A DNA stretch of 64,000 bases, taken from Enoplolaimus lenunculus (lineage: Eukaryota; Nematoda; Enoplea; Enoplida; Thoracostomopsidae). Position 1 is the stretch's first letter, and the number at the start of each line of letters is the position of its first letter. Below, in pieces: positions 11,182 through 26,100 of the stretch. The stretch is from contig JASANG010003810.1 in the NCBI GenBank assembly GCA_030248215.1, positions 248,001 through 312,000 on the forward strand. Direction: 5' to 3'. The position numbers and the translations under genes are program-made. The notes under the pieces are model-generated. The model worked only from the letters and a program-made list of their open reading frames with translations, was not told where the DNA came from and made no database searches.

Positions 11182-14100
11182 GTACATTCTGAAGTTTTCC
11201 GCTGCATGCGTTGTAGAATCATGATGCCATACAGGAGTCGTTTGAACGATGCCGGTTAATTTAAAATTGTTTCAGTGTGCAATACGCTATCATGGATTTG
11301 CTTACAGTAGACTTTTGACTAAAGTTCACCAAAATTATGCGAGAAAACGTAATGTAAGCATGTGATACATGCTTGTCGGAGAGGCGGGCTACGTGGCTCA
11401 GTGGTAATAGCGTCTGCCTGACACGCAGAAGGTCGCTAGTTCGAAACCATCCGTAATCCGCTTTTCTAGCTGCTTAGTGAAAAGGTGTGAAGTCCCGGTT
11501 CCTACCTAGGCTGACATGGGGACTGCGCCGTGAGCGCAATGGTAAATTGCCGCGCTGTGAACACGATATCCAACCGAAAATAGAGTGGACCGTCAAGGCA
11601 AGATCTTGTTGAAAATTGGGGCATGTAAGCATGTCAAACATGCTTGCCGGCTGCATACGGTCGACATATAGTAGACGATAGAAGCAGTTGCAGAGGCTGA
11701 CTACGTGACGTAGTGGTTACAGCGCTTGTCTGACACGCAGAAGGTCTCTCGCTGCTTAGTGAAAAGATGTGAAGTCCCGGCTCCTACCTAGACTGATACG
11801 TGATTCGATGTTTTAAGATCGAACTGGTCGACAAAGCTAAGAAAGAAAACATAATCGTACCTTTGGGAACTGGAACTGGGAAAACATTCATTGCGGTAAT
11901 GCTGATTCGTGAAATGGCGACAGATGTCCGAATACCATTAGACAGTGGTGGTAAACGAACGTTTTTCTTGTGCGTCACAGGTAGAAATAAAACTTTTCGT
12001 CTTTTATGGAATGTATTTGATACACATTTGCATCGTCCAATTTGTTTACTTTGTTTCTGCGCATAAATATATAATATTCACATACCCGGGGCGAGCAATA
12101 CACTCCAACTTCATATGTTTTTGTATTTTTGCGTAAGCTTGTACCTGGTAGTGCGTTACCCTTGTTATCATATCGCGTCATGCGACATTTTGTTTATATA
12201 CTCCCATACTGTGACGCGCGTTTTTCAGTCCCCACTCCAATATTTATAAACTTTCTGTTCCCGTTCTGTTTCTTTGAGCAGATACGCAAATGTAGTTCTG
12301 GTTCCGTTCATGGTACCGTATTGCCCCGACCCCGGGACAACTCTAATATATACGTATATATACATATATACCAGGGTGGAACCGGAATTCCGGTTCCGGC
12401 ATTTTTTCACCTTCCGGTTCCGGTTCCGGTAAATTTTTACCGGATTTAAAAATTCCGGTATTATAATTTGGCCGTTTTCTTAACTTTGCTAATTTTTAAG
12501 AATTTCTTTTGAAAGCCACTTGTACTCCGAATATAAGCCATTGATGGTGGATTTCACTTCAGTCGATGATGAAAATCTAAAATACAACAAATAAAATAAA
12601 TACCTATGTTCGACTAAGGTTATTTCACAAATAATAGAGCAAAAAATAAGATTAAAATGAAATTTTTGGTGAAATGCGTTTTTCACTTTCCGGTTCCGGT
12701 AAAATTTTCAAATTCCGGTTCCGGTTCCGGTAAATTGTAATTCCGGTTGCACCCTGATATATACGTATGTCGTGTATATACACATATATTTCTATGTGTT
12801 GGGTCTTCGTTCAAACTCGATTTGCCTCACTCCAGATCAAGCTCCGTACTTGAAAATTTGCCCCCAGTCAAATATTTTTAGGTTTTTAAAAGTTAACTTT
12901 TTTCACATCAAGTATTCTCGCCTGAAAACTTATTTTGTTGCGACCAGGCAAACATAGGCGACACGTTACGCATAGCGATCGACCGGATATCCGGTTTCAG
13001 TTTGATATCCGGCAAAAATCGACATCCGCATCCGGAATAGGAACCGGAATTTGAGATAATTTTCATCGCCGAATTGCTGTTGAACTTTTTAGAAAATTTT
13101 CCAACAAAAGCCTTAAGCGAATTTTCAGCTATTTCAACATCAAGTTTTGCGAATACACATCACAAATAGTTTATTAACAACCACGCATGTCGAAATAACA
13201 ATTTTTCAGAAGCAAAATTTGCTTGCTATAAAACTTTAAAATTTCCGGTTCGTGCATCTTTGAATACAGAAACGGGAACATGATTTGAATTTTTGAAGGA
13301 ATTCCTTCCGGAACAGCAATTCCGGTAGAAATCCGGTAAAAATAATATTCAGTCAAACCCTGGTTACGTTTTTCATTGCCAGGAAAAGGCAAACTGTTGA
13401 AGTTATATTATGTTTTAGTTCCGTTGGTTAGGCAACAAGCCGAACATATCAGGAAATTCACTGATCTTGAAGTTGGTGAATTTCACGGCAAAATGAATGT
13501 GGATTTGTGGGTAAGGTTCTTTTTATTAATGTATTTCTTTTTAATAGCCTGCGCATGCAGCGATTATGAAATACGCGCGGTAGTCGATGCTAGTAGTATT
13601 AGCACTTTTTATTACAGTGTTTGCATTTGCCTGATTTCCGTGTTTATAGTGAGATATGTGTAATTATTTTTAGGAAAAGAGTCAATGGGAACAAGAGCTG
13701 GCGAAAAACAACGTTCTTGTTATGACTGCGCAAATATTTCTCAATCTTTTGAACCATGGCTACTGGACACTTGAGCGAACAAATTTGCTGGTTTTTGACG
13801 AATGTCATCACGCTAAGAAAAATGACCCATACAAAGAAATTATGACACATTACAGTCAGATGGAACCGAGTAAGTGGTGACTTGTAATTTTGGCGGCACC
13901 AGGTTGTGGGTCGTCTGATGTAAGGGAAGCTTTGTCTTGGTGTCGACGGTGAGAAAAAGTCATTTTTTTTCAAAAATAAATTATTTCAAGGTTTGACCCT
14001 TCTTGCTTTGTAGAAGAAAGAGTTTTGATTTTTGATTTGAGCAGTATTCACATGTGCAAGTTTTGAATTTATATGAATACATTGCAGACGTCTGCAATAC

Positions 14101-17100
14101 ATATCAAGCATAAGCTGTAAGTTATCAGTGCAGCCAATGATAAGGAATTAATTCGACTTGCAAGGCTCTTTATACCTCTTCGTTAATTCATAGCGCGTAC
14201 TAATCATGAAAACCTTGCAGCTGCTAGTTTCACCTGCAAAACACATTAACGCTTGAAGAAATTGTACTCGAAATTTCTAGGCTTGCAAACGCTTTTATAC
14301 CGATACAATTTATCTTTAATGCTTAAAAAAGAAAAACAAGCCCGTCACAATTGCTATTGACTGCAAAATATCAGACAAGTTGGATAGTTGACTTAATTCA
14401 AGACTCTTGAATATATTCATAAAGTGCGACTTAATTCATATGCACGCAAAAGCATGTCTTCCGATTGGCCAAGCAAAATGCAGGTGCAAGTAACTAAAGC
14501 GACTTGCAAGTGTCACACGTGCGAATTAATATTAACAGCAAGAAGCTCATTGAATAATTTGCAGCTGCAAGAAATTCAAAGCTGTTTTGTGACCAAAGTG
14601 GCACATGCAAGTTATGTGCAATTTTTGCTGCATAAACTTGCGCGTGTGAATAGGGCTTTGGAAAGAAAAATGCCATGGGTTGACGGTTTTACGCTAATGA
14701 CCATAGATTTCAGATTTTCGCCCTCGGATTCTTGGTCTGACAGCATCGGTCATCAATGAAAATATTTTACCATCTGAGCTCGAGAATAAAATTCTGCAGC
14801 TGGAACAAATTTTAGACGCCAGAATTGAAACGGCGTCTGATATTGTTATTGTATCTAAATACGGTGCAAAACCTAAGCAGTTAATCGTAGCGTGCAAGGA
14901 TTATGAAGATCCAACTGGACAATCAGCTGCGGTGATTAAAATTCTTGACAAGGTAAGGCTAGTTTAGCTCTTACCATTATATATACTAATATATACCGTT
15001 GGCACGGAGATGGGAAAGATAAAGCTTATTGAAGACATATTTAAAACTATAATGTACTTTATAGCCGAAGTTGGTGCAGTAAGTAAAAATGGTTTGTACA
15101 TACAACTAAACGTTTTGAAGCTTGCATGGTTGCGTTACAAGTAAAGTGAGTGTTACCAGTCGTAGTGGGACTACATTTATTGAGCGAAGCTCGAACACAC
15201 GTAAGCAATTAAGGTAATATGCAAATTAGTTATTAGCTAACTATTCATTTATCGGTTTTGGAGGTTTGTAAGCAATTTCCTCAGATTCCTCGCACCCAAA
15301 AACCCTTCAGCCACCCTATAATTTTTGGAATAATTTAAAAAATCCTAATTTTGTCTTGTCAATTAAGCTAATATGCAAATTTACTATTAGCTAACTATTC
15401 AATTATCGGTTTTGGAGGTTTGTAAACAATTTATTTAGATTCCTCGCACCCAAAAACCTTCAGTGAACCCTAAAAATTATTGAAATAATTTAAAAAGTCC
15501 TAGTTTTGTCTTGTCAATTAAGCTATTATGCAAATTAGTTATTAGCTAACTATTCAATTATCGGTTTTGGATGTTTGTAAACTATTTATTCAAATTCCTT
15601 GCGCCTAAAAATCCTTTAGTGCTGAAATTATATTGCTTTTAACCTTAATAATTAGTCAAACATTGTAACAAGTCCTAATTTAGGCTTATACCCTACTAAT
15701 ATGCAAATTATCTATTAGCTAACTGCTCAATTATCGGTTTTGGAGGTTTGTAAACAGTCTACACAGATTCCTCGCATCCAAAAACCCTTTAATGCTAAAA
15801 TTAGATTGCTTCTAACTGTAATAATTAGTAAAATATTGTGGAAAGTACTAATTTAGGCTTAATTAATTATGCAAAAAGCCTGTAGCTAATAAACGGCTCC
15901 AAATTTTAAAACCCCAATGCGAGGCTAACACCCCAGGATTATTGGCTTTCAAACAAAAAAAGTTTATCAAAATCGGTTCAGCCGTTCCTGAGATTCTTTT
16001 CGGACGGACAGACGGACGGACGGACATCCACCTTTCGACCCGCAAGTACAAAACATAAAACGCTTCGCGAAACTCCGAGCTTCGCTCGGAGTTTCGCTTC
16101 GCGCAATAATTTATGTAGATGTTAGTATAAGTTGTACTTGTCTTAAAATATCCTTGACTGGATAGATTTGCGTAATCCCTCTGACGCAATGCACTGTTCT
16201 GTTTAATGAAATGTTACGGCAGGTCTGCGTCTGCTTCTATGAGCTTGCAGTTATACCGTCAGGTTCTCAGTTTCACGAAGCGAACAAATTTTCATAAAGA
16301 ATTTGATTTGGAGCCTGCAAAAGCGCCATTGGAAGCTTTTTGGCGAACGAAGACAGTCATCGAACAACTGGGACCCTGGGCTGGATGGAAAGTTGCTCAC
16401 GAGCAAGACAAAATGCTGCAAAAGTTGTCGAAATATACAATGACTCCGATGCAGGTGTGTAAATTTATATAGTATTTTAGTCTACTAATGCTTATAATAA
16501 CTGTTTTCTTTCAAAAACATAAGAAATCTGTCGCTTGACTTTTCTGGAACAAAAGGTAGAAACAACTAAATAATCGTACACTTGATTTGTAATATATCTC
16601 CAATAAAATATTTTACGAAACAACATCCTAAGTAAATTTTGCTATTTTTTAGGCTTGTGACAGACATTTCTATCGTAAACCTAACTAGTTGTGCGGCGGA
16701 AACAGCAACGGCATAATGAGCCTTATGTAGCAATAGTAGGATTAGAACGAGAACTAATTTTCAGGGTTGCTGTTTCAGGAAACGTTTGTTAACCTTGGCA
16801 GAACCTATTTGAGAGCTGTTTATCGTATGTTGCACAAGAAAATGTCTAAAATCAAAAGTGTCAAAGATTTGATGGCTGTAACTCCTCCCAAGGTAAGCAT
16901 GTAGGCTTGCTGGGCAAACATGGATACCTACAAAATGTCTGAGCCAGACGCATTACCGAAACTGAATATTAAGTACTGTTTTATTTCTGGTAGATTTTCG
17001 ACAACCGATATCGCATGAATTTGAAGTGAATAGATTTATTTTGCTTTAACAGTAGATCCGTAGCGGTCTAGTGTTTGCTTGATTTTGTGTTGTAGTAACA

Positions 17101-20100
17101 GTGGGCATTTGCGTAAAATGTAATTTTGTTTATAGAACTCACTAATACCAAGAGTTTATGATCACTCTTAGACAAGAGTGTGCAACTACTGGGGTTCTGC
17201 ATGGTGCAAAATGTACCGGCGCGTGTTGTAGTTCTTCGCAACCCCTCCTGATTTAAGTGGTCTAGGTAGACACCACTTGAATTACACAGTAAACATAAGC
17301 TTGAAGAATATAATCGGAGCAACTTGAAATTAAATTGGAAATCAACGGACCACCCTCCCCTAAATAAGGGGGTCGGCCAAAAACGCAACGTGCGCTGGGT
17401 ACATTCGTTTGTACACAGAATGTACCCAGTTGCACACTCTTGTCATTCACTATTGCTAATATTAATGGTAATCTATTGCATGTACACCTTTTATGCCAGC
17501 AAGTAACAACAATAAAAACAGTTCAACGGCATCCTAATGGAAAATAACGACAATCAATTTGAATTTTGTTTTTCTTTTGTAATTTACTAAATAAAATGAT
17601 GTTTATTTTAGTTTAAAAGACTCTTGGAAATTTTGGCGTTGCACAAACCAGAACCTAAGTCGAAATCGTCTACGTGTATGGCGGTTGATAAAACCAATAG
17701 TTCTGCGCAGCAGTCAACACGGAACCGGATCCGTGGACCTCCGTCACAGTGGGCGGATGAAAATTTTGCTGGAATCATTTTCGTGGAGCAACGTTATGTA
17801 GCGTTTATTTTAACGGTAAGGAATTGCAACTTGAGAGCTTCTATGTTTATATTTTTAAATAAATATAGCACCTCATAAAAGTGATTATGGGGTTTCGAAT
17901 AAACAAAATTTGGTGTTTGTTAATACGCTCACTGTGTTGTGTTTAGCTTTAAAAACTATTGACAGGAAATTTATGTTGAAGTTATTTTAAAATTGTTGAT
18001 AAGTCTTTAGCTGTCATACGGTTTCCTGCTGTATTTGTATACGTATCTATCTCAACTTGTCGAACCCAACTTACGGGATATAGAACCATTGTGGCGAAAT
18101 GTATTGTTGACATGGCTGCGTAGCTAAGTAGTTAAAGCAGTGGAACAGCTTATCGGTAATCCGTGAATCGCAGTTTTGAATACTGGTTTATCTACTACAA
18201 TCATGGTTTAATTTTTTATGAATGGTTCAATAGGAGACTTTACTTTATTAGGTTTATTTACTAAATTAAAGTTTTCTTTTTTTACGCTTACAGGTGTTGC
18301 TCAAGAATATTCGCTTGTGGGACCCAGATAATTATGGATTTCTTAGCGTGGATTTTGTCATTGGCTACACAGGAAGTAGGATTCAACAGGCTGATCAGAC
18401 AGACGAGCAGATGTCGCTCCAAAGACGTCAAGAAGAGGTGTGCAATTTATATAAGCGTGGTGCTTACGAGTAAAAACTTTAAATGAAAAAGTCGTAGAAA
18501 ACAAAGTGATTTAGTTTTTAAAAGTTCAGAAATAGCGTATTGTTGATATTTTGCGATTAATGTCTACAATGCAATTATTGCGGCTTTCGAAATTTGCACA
18601 AAAGTTGTGGCAGTCAACTCAATCTGAAAAATGTGCTCAGTCAGTAATTTCAAAGATTTCATACCTATGGATATATGACTAACGGTGATGATAGGCGCTA
18701 TACACATTTTGAGAATACGAGCACAGTTTCAAGTTTGTCGACCTTAAGCTCTATATTTTCCTATTGTGAATTCGTAAAAGATTGTTAAAGTTGTAAACTT
18801 CAAATAATGTACCAGTATAACAGAGCATAGCGAACAAAGTGCATTTGTAACATTTTAACCATTGTACGTCAGACGGTTTAAGAACATAAAACTTATTTCA
18901 CTCAGCTTCGCAGGATTGTGGCTACCTTGATTTATTATTAGTAGGCGTATTCTCAAAGATGTGTAACACTATCGTCAACTGGTTATAGGTCCTATAAGTT
19001 TTGAACCAAGAAACAGGGTGCTTGAAAACTATTCTGTTTCTTGACCTGATTTAGCCGGAGCAAAATTGCCCATTCACAGCGGTTGTGCTGTTGCCTTGTG
19101 GCGATGCAAAGACGTATTGCTAACAAGACGTAGTTCTTCATGGTTACATTTGAAATTTGGGCATAAAATAGGAATGTTGTTTTCAGGCTTTGCGAAATTT
19201 TCGACAGAAGCATTTGAATTTGCTTGTTGCAACCAGTGTGCTTGAGGAAGGAGTTGATGTCCGTCATTGTAACTGCGTTGTACGCTACGATTTGCCAAAA
19301 ACGTTCACATCATATGTGCAGTCAAAAGGTATTTGCCAAGCTTCCAATAGGAACGGCATTTTACTACAGCAGGAACGGGAACAGGAACGAATTTAGTTTG
19401 AACCGTGATGTTTGCATTGAGATACAACTTGCCACTATAAATGTTCACAATCAGAATCACAAGATTCTGCTATTAAATTGCAGTGTGTGTGTAAGCGGCG
19501 CAAAACACTCTGAAACAGATATATTGCAGTGGCGCATACGTTATATTGGGAATCTGGAAATTCGTATTTCTGATTCCGGTATAAAGTTCCGATCTCGATA
19601 TAAAAAATTCAGTTCCGTTTAACGTTCTGTGCTAAAATGTCCGCGGTACTTGATTATTTCTGTTTCTTTTATTGTTCAATTCAGGCCGCGCCCGGAAAGC
19701 GAACTCGCAGTTTTATTTGCTCACTGAAGAGCGTGAGCTTTCGCTGTTTGAAAGCCGATTCAACAATTACCAGCAGCTTGAAAAGGTTCATTTTGGTTTT
19801 ATTTTAAAAGATAGATTAGTATTGCTTGACCGATTTGCAGTGGAGTTTTCTTGTGATGCCTCAGGATTAAGTCTCTTAATTTTATTACTTGGCTTCCAGT
19901 GAGACTATTAGAGAGTTTAGTCAAGATGCAAATCGACTGCTTTGCGGTGGAAAATAGTGATTTAATATACGTTGATTTTTGTGTGACAGGCAACCACGTA
20001 GTTGGAATGTTCTTGGAGATTTCTGACAAAGCATTTTTTTGAACCGGATTTTCAACTGATTACTTATTGTTTGTATTAACCTCTTTGTTTTAATTTGTTT

Positions 20101-23100
20101 ATTATTTTATAGACGCTTGTGAAGCACTTCAAAAATCGCAATAATCCTGAGCCAGAGGGTGTTCAAGCGCAACACGCGGATCTGATGATTAAGCCGTATT
20201 ATCCGGAAATTCCACCTGATGCTAAAGTGATTGGTAGACCACGTGTCAGTATGTCTAGTGCGATTCCTTTAGTAAACAGGTAAGCATTTTTTGTAGATAT
20301 TCTCAAATGGCTATAGCACCTATTGTCAGCTAGTGATGGTATTTTAACCATATTATATGTGGTGTTGTAGTGCACGATGAGGTGTTTTAGCTGTATACAC
20401 TATGTTTAACTTGTAACAGAACACAAGACATAATCGAACTTGTTATCTTAAAACAAAATAACTTTCTTTGTTTCAAAATTTGTAAATGGGTACTTTTTGC
20501 AAGCAAAAATTAGAAAGGATATATTCACAGCCCCTGAAATTATTTGGTGGTTTGGATACCCTCAAAGCTGTGGAAATTTAATCTGTGTTACGTTGCATCT
20601 CGTTTTCGGCATTGGTATAGTCTCTCCCCACACCTGTGATAATTTGATTCTTATACTACAGTCCTGAAATACAGTATCAAAATTACTTCAGAAAAAAAAT
20701 TTTGTTTTAATAATGAGTTGCTAATGTTTAATTTTTAGTGCCCAGTAGCTCTCCGTCGTGCTTAGGATCCCTTTAAGTTGCGATAGGTTCAGGGGTTCAC
20801 AATGTTCAGTTTTCAGTGTGCAGTAGCTTTCCGTCGTGCTTAAGATCCCTTTAAGTTGCGGTAGGTTCATGTGTCATCAGCCTACTTGTGAATATTACTA
20901 GAAATAGTATATATTTGAGCATTTCATAACTTAAAATACTGCATAAAATCGTTTGTGTGTAATGTATTGCGTTATTTCTGCAATTGAGTACGTTAGGATT
21001 AGCTGCGTAAAGCTAAAATGTGGTTCTGTTATTTCAAGCGAAAAATATACCACAGGATTAAAATGCCGGTAATCAATGGTAATCCGGTTTTCATTTCACT
21101 TATTGTATATCTCTGAAGGTAACACTATATTCACAGTTTTTAATCATAGATATATGATTTGAGCGAAAGGTTTTTCAGCAATCGTGATTTTCTTTACCAT
21201 AGCATTACTTGAGCAACGACCCACATAAAATATAATGAACTATAATTTTTGTTACAGGTACTGTGCTAAGCTTCCCAGTGATATATTCACTCGTCTTACG
21301 CCACATTCCATTATTACAAAAGATCCAGATTTTCCTGGAAACTATATTGCAACTGTATTACTGCCAATAAATTCGCCTGTTAAGTGCGAAATTAAAGTAA
21401 GTTGATAACCAGTTGAACAAGAACAAATTATATTTTTGCGCTTAGCTTGTTTAGACAATGATTTGTTTATTGGATAACCAAAAATGAGGCCTCAATTTTT
21501 AAATATTTATCGAGAATATTATAATAATTTTTTGTTTTATAATATTGTTTTATTTTAAAGTCGTCTGGTTATAAAACTATACGTTTTTATTTGGGTTGCT
21601 TAGCAGAAATTGATCAAGTTAGTGTCAGTGTAGTACGAAATTATCCGGTTTCATAAATTTTATTCTTGAATTGGATTTATTTCGTAGCCGAGTTGCTTAT
21701 TTCAGGGTCTATCGATGCCAAACAAAAAATATGCTCAAATGGCTGCCGCGTTTGAATGTTGCAAAACGTTGCATAAACAGGGTAATTTTGAATTTAGATA
21801 ATACAATGCGGATTTATAAAAGCAATAATAAAATAAACAGTGATAAGGTATATTTTGTAAAGCTGTCAGCTGCAGAACGGAATTGCGTCAGATGTTTAAA
21901 TAATAAGAAAAGTTTAACAAGGTACAAAGCAATGAAAATAGGTTAGTATCACATTTTGAGCCCGGAGACGGGTGTCGGGTTTTCTTTGTATGTTCATCTG
22001 AAATGGAATATCAGCTCGTATTCTGTCTGTTGACGCTTATCAGGGATAGCAGTCTCTATTATCAGCTTGTCGTTGTCATATTTTTTGTGTTTCGGTTGAT
22101 TTCAATAGTCAGGCTAGAACTGTGAAGGCAAACGATGGCCTTTGTCTGAACCTTAACTCTGACGCGTAGCTGCAGTATTCTTTTAAGCTATTGGTTTTGT
22201 TTTGTTTTTGTAGGTGAGTTAGATCACCATTTGTTGCCGATTGGTAAAGAAGCTTTACGGCTTGAGTTGGCTGCTATGGAAGATGACGATGAAGGCGCGT
22301 GGCCTGCGGATGGGAAAGCGAGGCCTGGTTCTACGAAGCGACGCCAGTATTATGATAAGCGAGTAGGTTTTGCAGTGCCTAAATGAAGGTTTTAATATTT
22401 AAAGTTTTATTTTATAAACATGAGTAACATTTCAAAAATGAAATTTTGTTCGTTTTTATATGAAACCTGCGTGCGTCGAACGCCTAGATAAACAAGGGAA
22501 AATGGGTGCAAACTAAGTACAGTATTTTAAACTTTTTGGGAAATATATTATCATGTTAACCAGTTCTTTGTGTATGTGCAAAATGTACGATTGCAGGATG
22601 CAAAACATTTTCCGACCTGCACATGGCATGTGTATAAAAATTGTGACGTGGTGTGCGCAGGTTATTGTAAAATATGCATAAAAGTACGGAATTATTAAAT
22701 TTTGCATTTTTGCAGTATTATTTTCTAGGTCGCGCAATCGCTATCTGACTGTTGTCCGCAACCAAGCAAACAAGCGTACGTTCACGTACTGTCAATGCGT
22801 TTAGCAGAGTCACCAGATATTGTTATCAGCTGTACGAAAAAACGACGTGCAGTTGATCCAGGAAATAGTGAACGGTGCTTTGGATTAATATCAACAAAGC
22901 TTGTGCCTGTTGTAAGTTCAAAAAATATGTAAAAAATATTCAGCAAAAATTTAAGTAAATTAAACTTTACAGAAACGTGCACAGCAAAGATTTTAAAAAA
23001 TAATAGGGCTGATTACTGATTGATACGGCTATTGACGTATTTTATTTAAATTTTTGAGTGTTCAGGTAAAATACCTCCTAAAATGGGCCTGAAGTCATGA

Positions 23101-26100
23101 TTTTGGAAAGGGAGTTTCGTTCAATAAACTTTCTAAGGAGGATTCTTGTGTTGCAATCTGGTACTGTGTCTAAAACCCAGGTAAAAATAGGGGATTGACA
23201 CCTGAAAGCCCTCTGACTACGCCATAGTCCGTAATCTACTCGAAATTTGCTGTTTTTTATCAGATTCCTAAATTTCCGTTGTACACGCGGCATGGCGAAT
23301 TTCAAATCACCGTGAACACACTGCCTGACCAAGTGACAATAACTGAGTCGCACCTAGAAGACGCAGCAGTTTTTCATCATTACTTATTCTCAAATTTACT
23401 TCGCCTTGAAAAATACAGCATGCACTTTAATCCTGGCCGTGCTACAAACGCTTCTTTAATTGTGCCGTTGGTCAAAGGTGAGACACATGATTATATGATT
23501 TGTCGCTGTTCAGTATTTTTAACGTGCAATGATGTGCACTATTTAGCATTTCGTAAACGCAGTAAATACAGCGTTACATAGGGTGTAACAAGTCTAACAA
23601 AAGTATATTGTATTAACTGAAATTTTCCTAATATTTCGCTGTTACTTTTGTTTTAAATGACAGGAATACAGGTATAGCAAGAAACACTACCAAAACCCGT
23701 TTAAGAACGTAACTGTAGCAAATTGTTGCAACTAATGCTAAATCAGCGTGATTCAATGTTAGTTTTTCTTTAATTGGAGTATCCGGCTCCGTTATTTTTT
23801 GGTATCCGGTTGAACCCTGGTTCTACATATATGATACTGCATGCGGACATACGGAAAAAATTTAAGGATTCCGTTCGTTTGTTACAGATACCGCTGGCGG
23901 TTTGACCATTGACTGGGTATTCTTAAACGAAATCGTGTCTGTAATTCGACATTTACCCCGTAAACCAACCCTCACTGAACGGCAAAATTACGAATTTGTC
24001 GCGTCTCGTTTCGAAGATGCTATAGTTCTGCCCTGGTATCGAAACGTTGACCAACCGTTGTTCTATTTTGTCGCTGATATTTTGACCGATTACACGCCGA
24101 ACAGCGCGTTTCCAGATGATGAATTTGAAAATTTCAACGAATATTTTATGAAAAAGTATAAATTGGAAATATTTCAACAAAATCAACCGTTGCTCGATGT
24201 GGATTATACCTCGAATCGGTAACTGTTTATTTATTTGTTTGTTTATTTATTTTTTATTGAACTGACATTGAATATATTACAAGAAAATGTGAAATATGAC
24301 GCAGCAAAATGAAGAATAATTCTAAATTAAAAACACATTGAGACAATAATTTGAGGTAATAACAGTTTATAAATTTTTTGGTGACAGCTATAACCACTGA
24401 ACAACGTTATCTGGTGAACTTAAGTTATTGTAGGCCTTGTATTGGAAATTTTTATACTTGGTTGAATTTTGTGTTTGTATTAAGGTGCTTTGGGTGTACT
24501 TTTTTAGATTAGACTCGCGAGAAAAAATGTGATATAGATACGGAAACGCTGGCTGAGAGGGCAAAATTGTGACAAAATTTTTGGAGACATACTGAAAGTG
24601 TGCAAAACAGTGTTTCTCTTCAGATAGAAAACATGTGACAACAACTGATCTTAGGTGCTATACACATTTGAGAATATCAACTAGAACCACAGGTAGACCG
24701 TTGACGTTGATCTTGGTTTAGGCTCAATTTATTGACCCCGCGACATTTGGGACGCCGTGCTCAAATCAATCCATCAAATAATCAGCAAAATAACCAAACC
24801 GGTTCTGAGGAATCAAACAAAGCTACTGTATGCAGCAACAACAACAACAACGATAATAACAATAATAATAATAGCAACAACGACGACGACGAAGATTGCG
24901 ATAACAAGCAACAATTAGAAGTAACTACAGCGAACGCAACTAGCACCACAGCGACTGCGACGGTTACACAAAAGCAAATTTTGATCCCTGAATTGGTTGA
25001 CGTTCATCCAATTCCGGCGTCTTTGTGGAATATGATTACGTGCCTGCCGTCTGCGCTGTATCGGTAAGGGTGGTGCTACACTTTTTGGCTAATTTAATGT
25101 ATGGCAACGCTTGTGAAATGTTTGACTTTCGATGTCGCTTACGATACACTTAAATGGTTTTTCCTGTTTTTGGTCAAAGTTGCGGCTGTTCGTAATGAGT
25201 GAAGACCGAAAAGTTTTTCAAAATACTGGTTTGGCTAATTTTTACTATAAATAAAGCTGTTTCAGAATTAACCAACTGCTGCTTGCCGACGAGCTGCGAA
25301 TTCAAGTCGAAACAGAAGCGTTTGAAAAAATTGGAAATCCAGATACTGGAAGCGCTGAATGGCCACCGCTGAAATTTTCACATTTTCCGCGAAATGGTCT
25401 AGGATTTGAGCAGGACACAGGGTTGGAAAGTGGTGGGCCGGATGACAATGGAAGCGCTGCAGCATTTTCTAGAAGGGGATATTTTGCTTCGCCACCAGTA
25501 AGTTGTTTTTTCCTTTCTGGCTCATTTTTTTAAACTTCATGAAGTCATATTTTAATTAGCGATACACGATGATGGTGCAATTTTACGGGGCTAAAACGCA
25601 TAAGTATTACTGCTTGAGTTCAATTCGTTGTGCTAAAGCGGCAAGCGTAACTGCCAGATTTTACCTGATAACACACATGTGTCATGCGTATAAACCTAGG
25701 CCGTGTTTATAAAATGCAATTTTCAAAATAATTGCTCATCTTGATCGGCTTGCAAGCAATATTGCTGTGAACACTTTGTTGGTGGAGCGTAACCAGGATA
25801 TTGAAAATGGGTGAAAAATTTCTTGCAAATGGTGGATAGCCCATAAACTTGCCCTGCCTACGCCCTTGATTATTAGTGATGCATTTTAATTTAGGTGCCG
25901 CTAACAACCGCATCAACCACAACGCAAGCGCAACCAACATCGAAACAAGAAAGTGATTTTGAAATTGGCGTTTGGGATCCGTGTCTTGCCAATAGTTTGA
26001 CAAATATCGATCAGTTGTTGCCCGATGGTACGTATCTAGCGGGATTGTCGAATGTTGAGCTACTGTCTATGTCAAGTATTGAGTTTAACGGCGTCACCAA

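Noticed and set aside
16206-16250. Extending Dicer exon 6 upstream to the ATG at 16206
   Set aside because: The phase after exon 5 and the CTTGCAG acceptor fix the start at 16251; the upstream stretch looks like a pyrimidine tract.
24814-24900. AAC/AAT run as an intronic microsatellite
   Set aside because: It lies in frame within Dicer exon 19, between two conserved blocks, so it is coding (poly-Asn).
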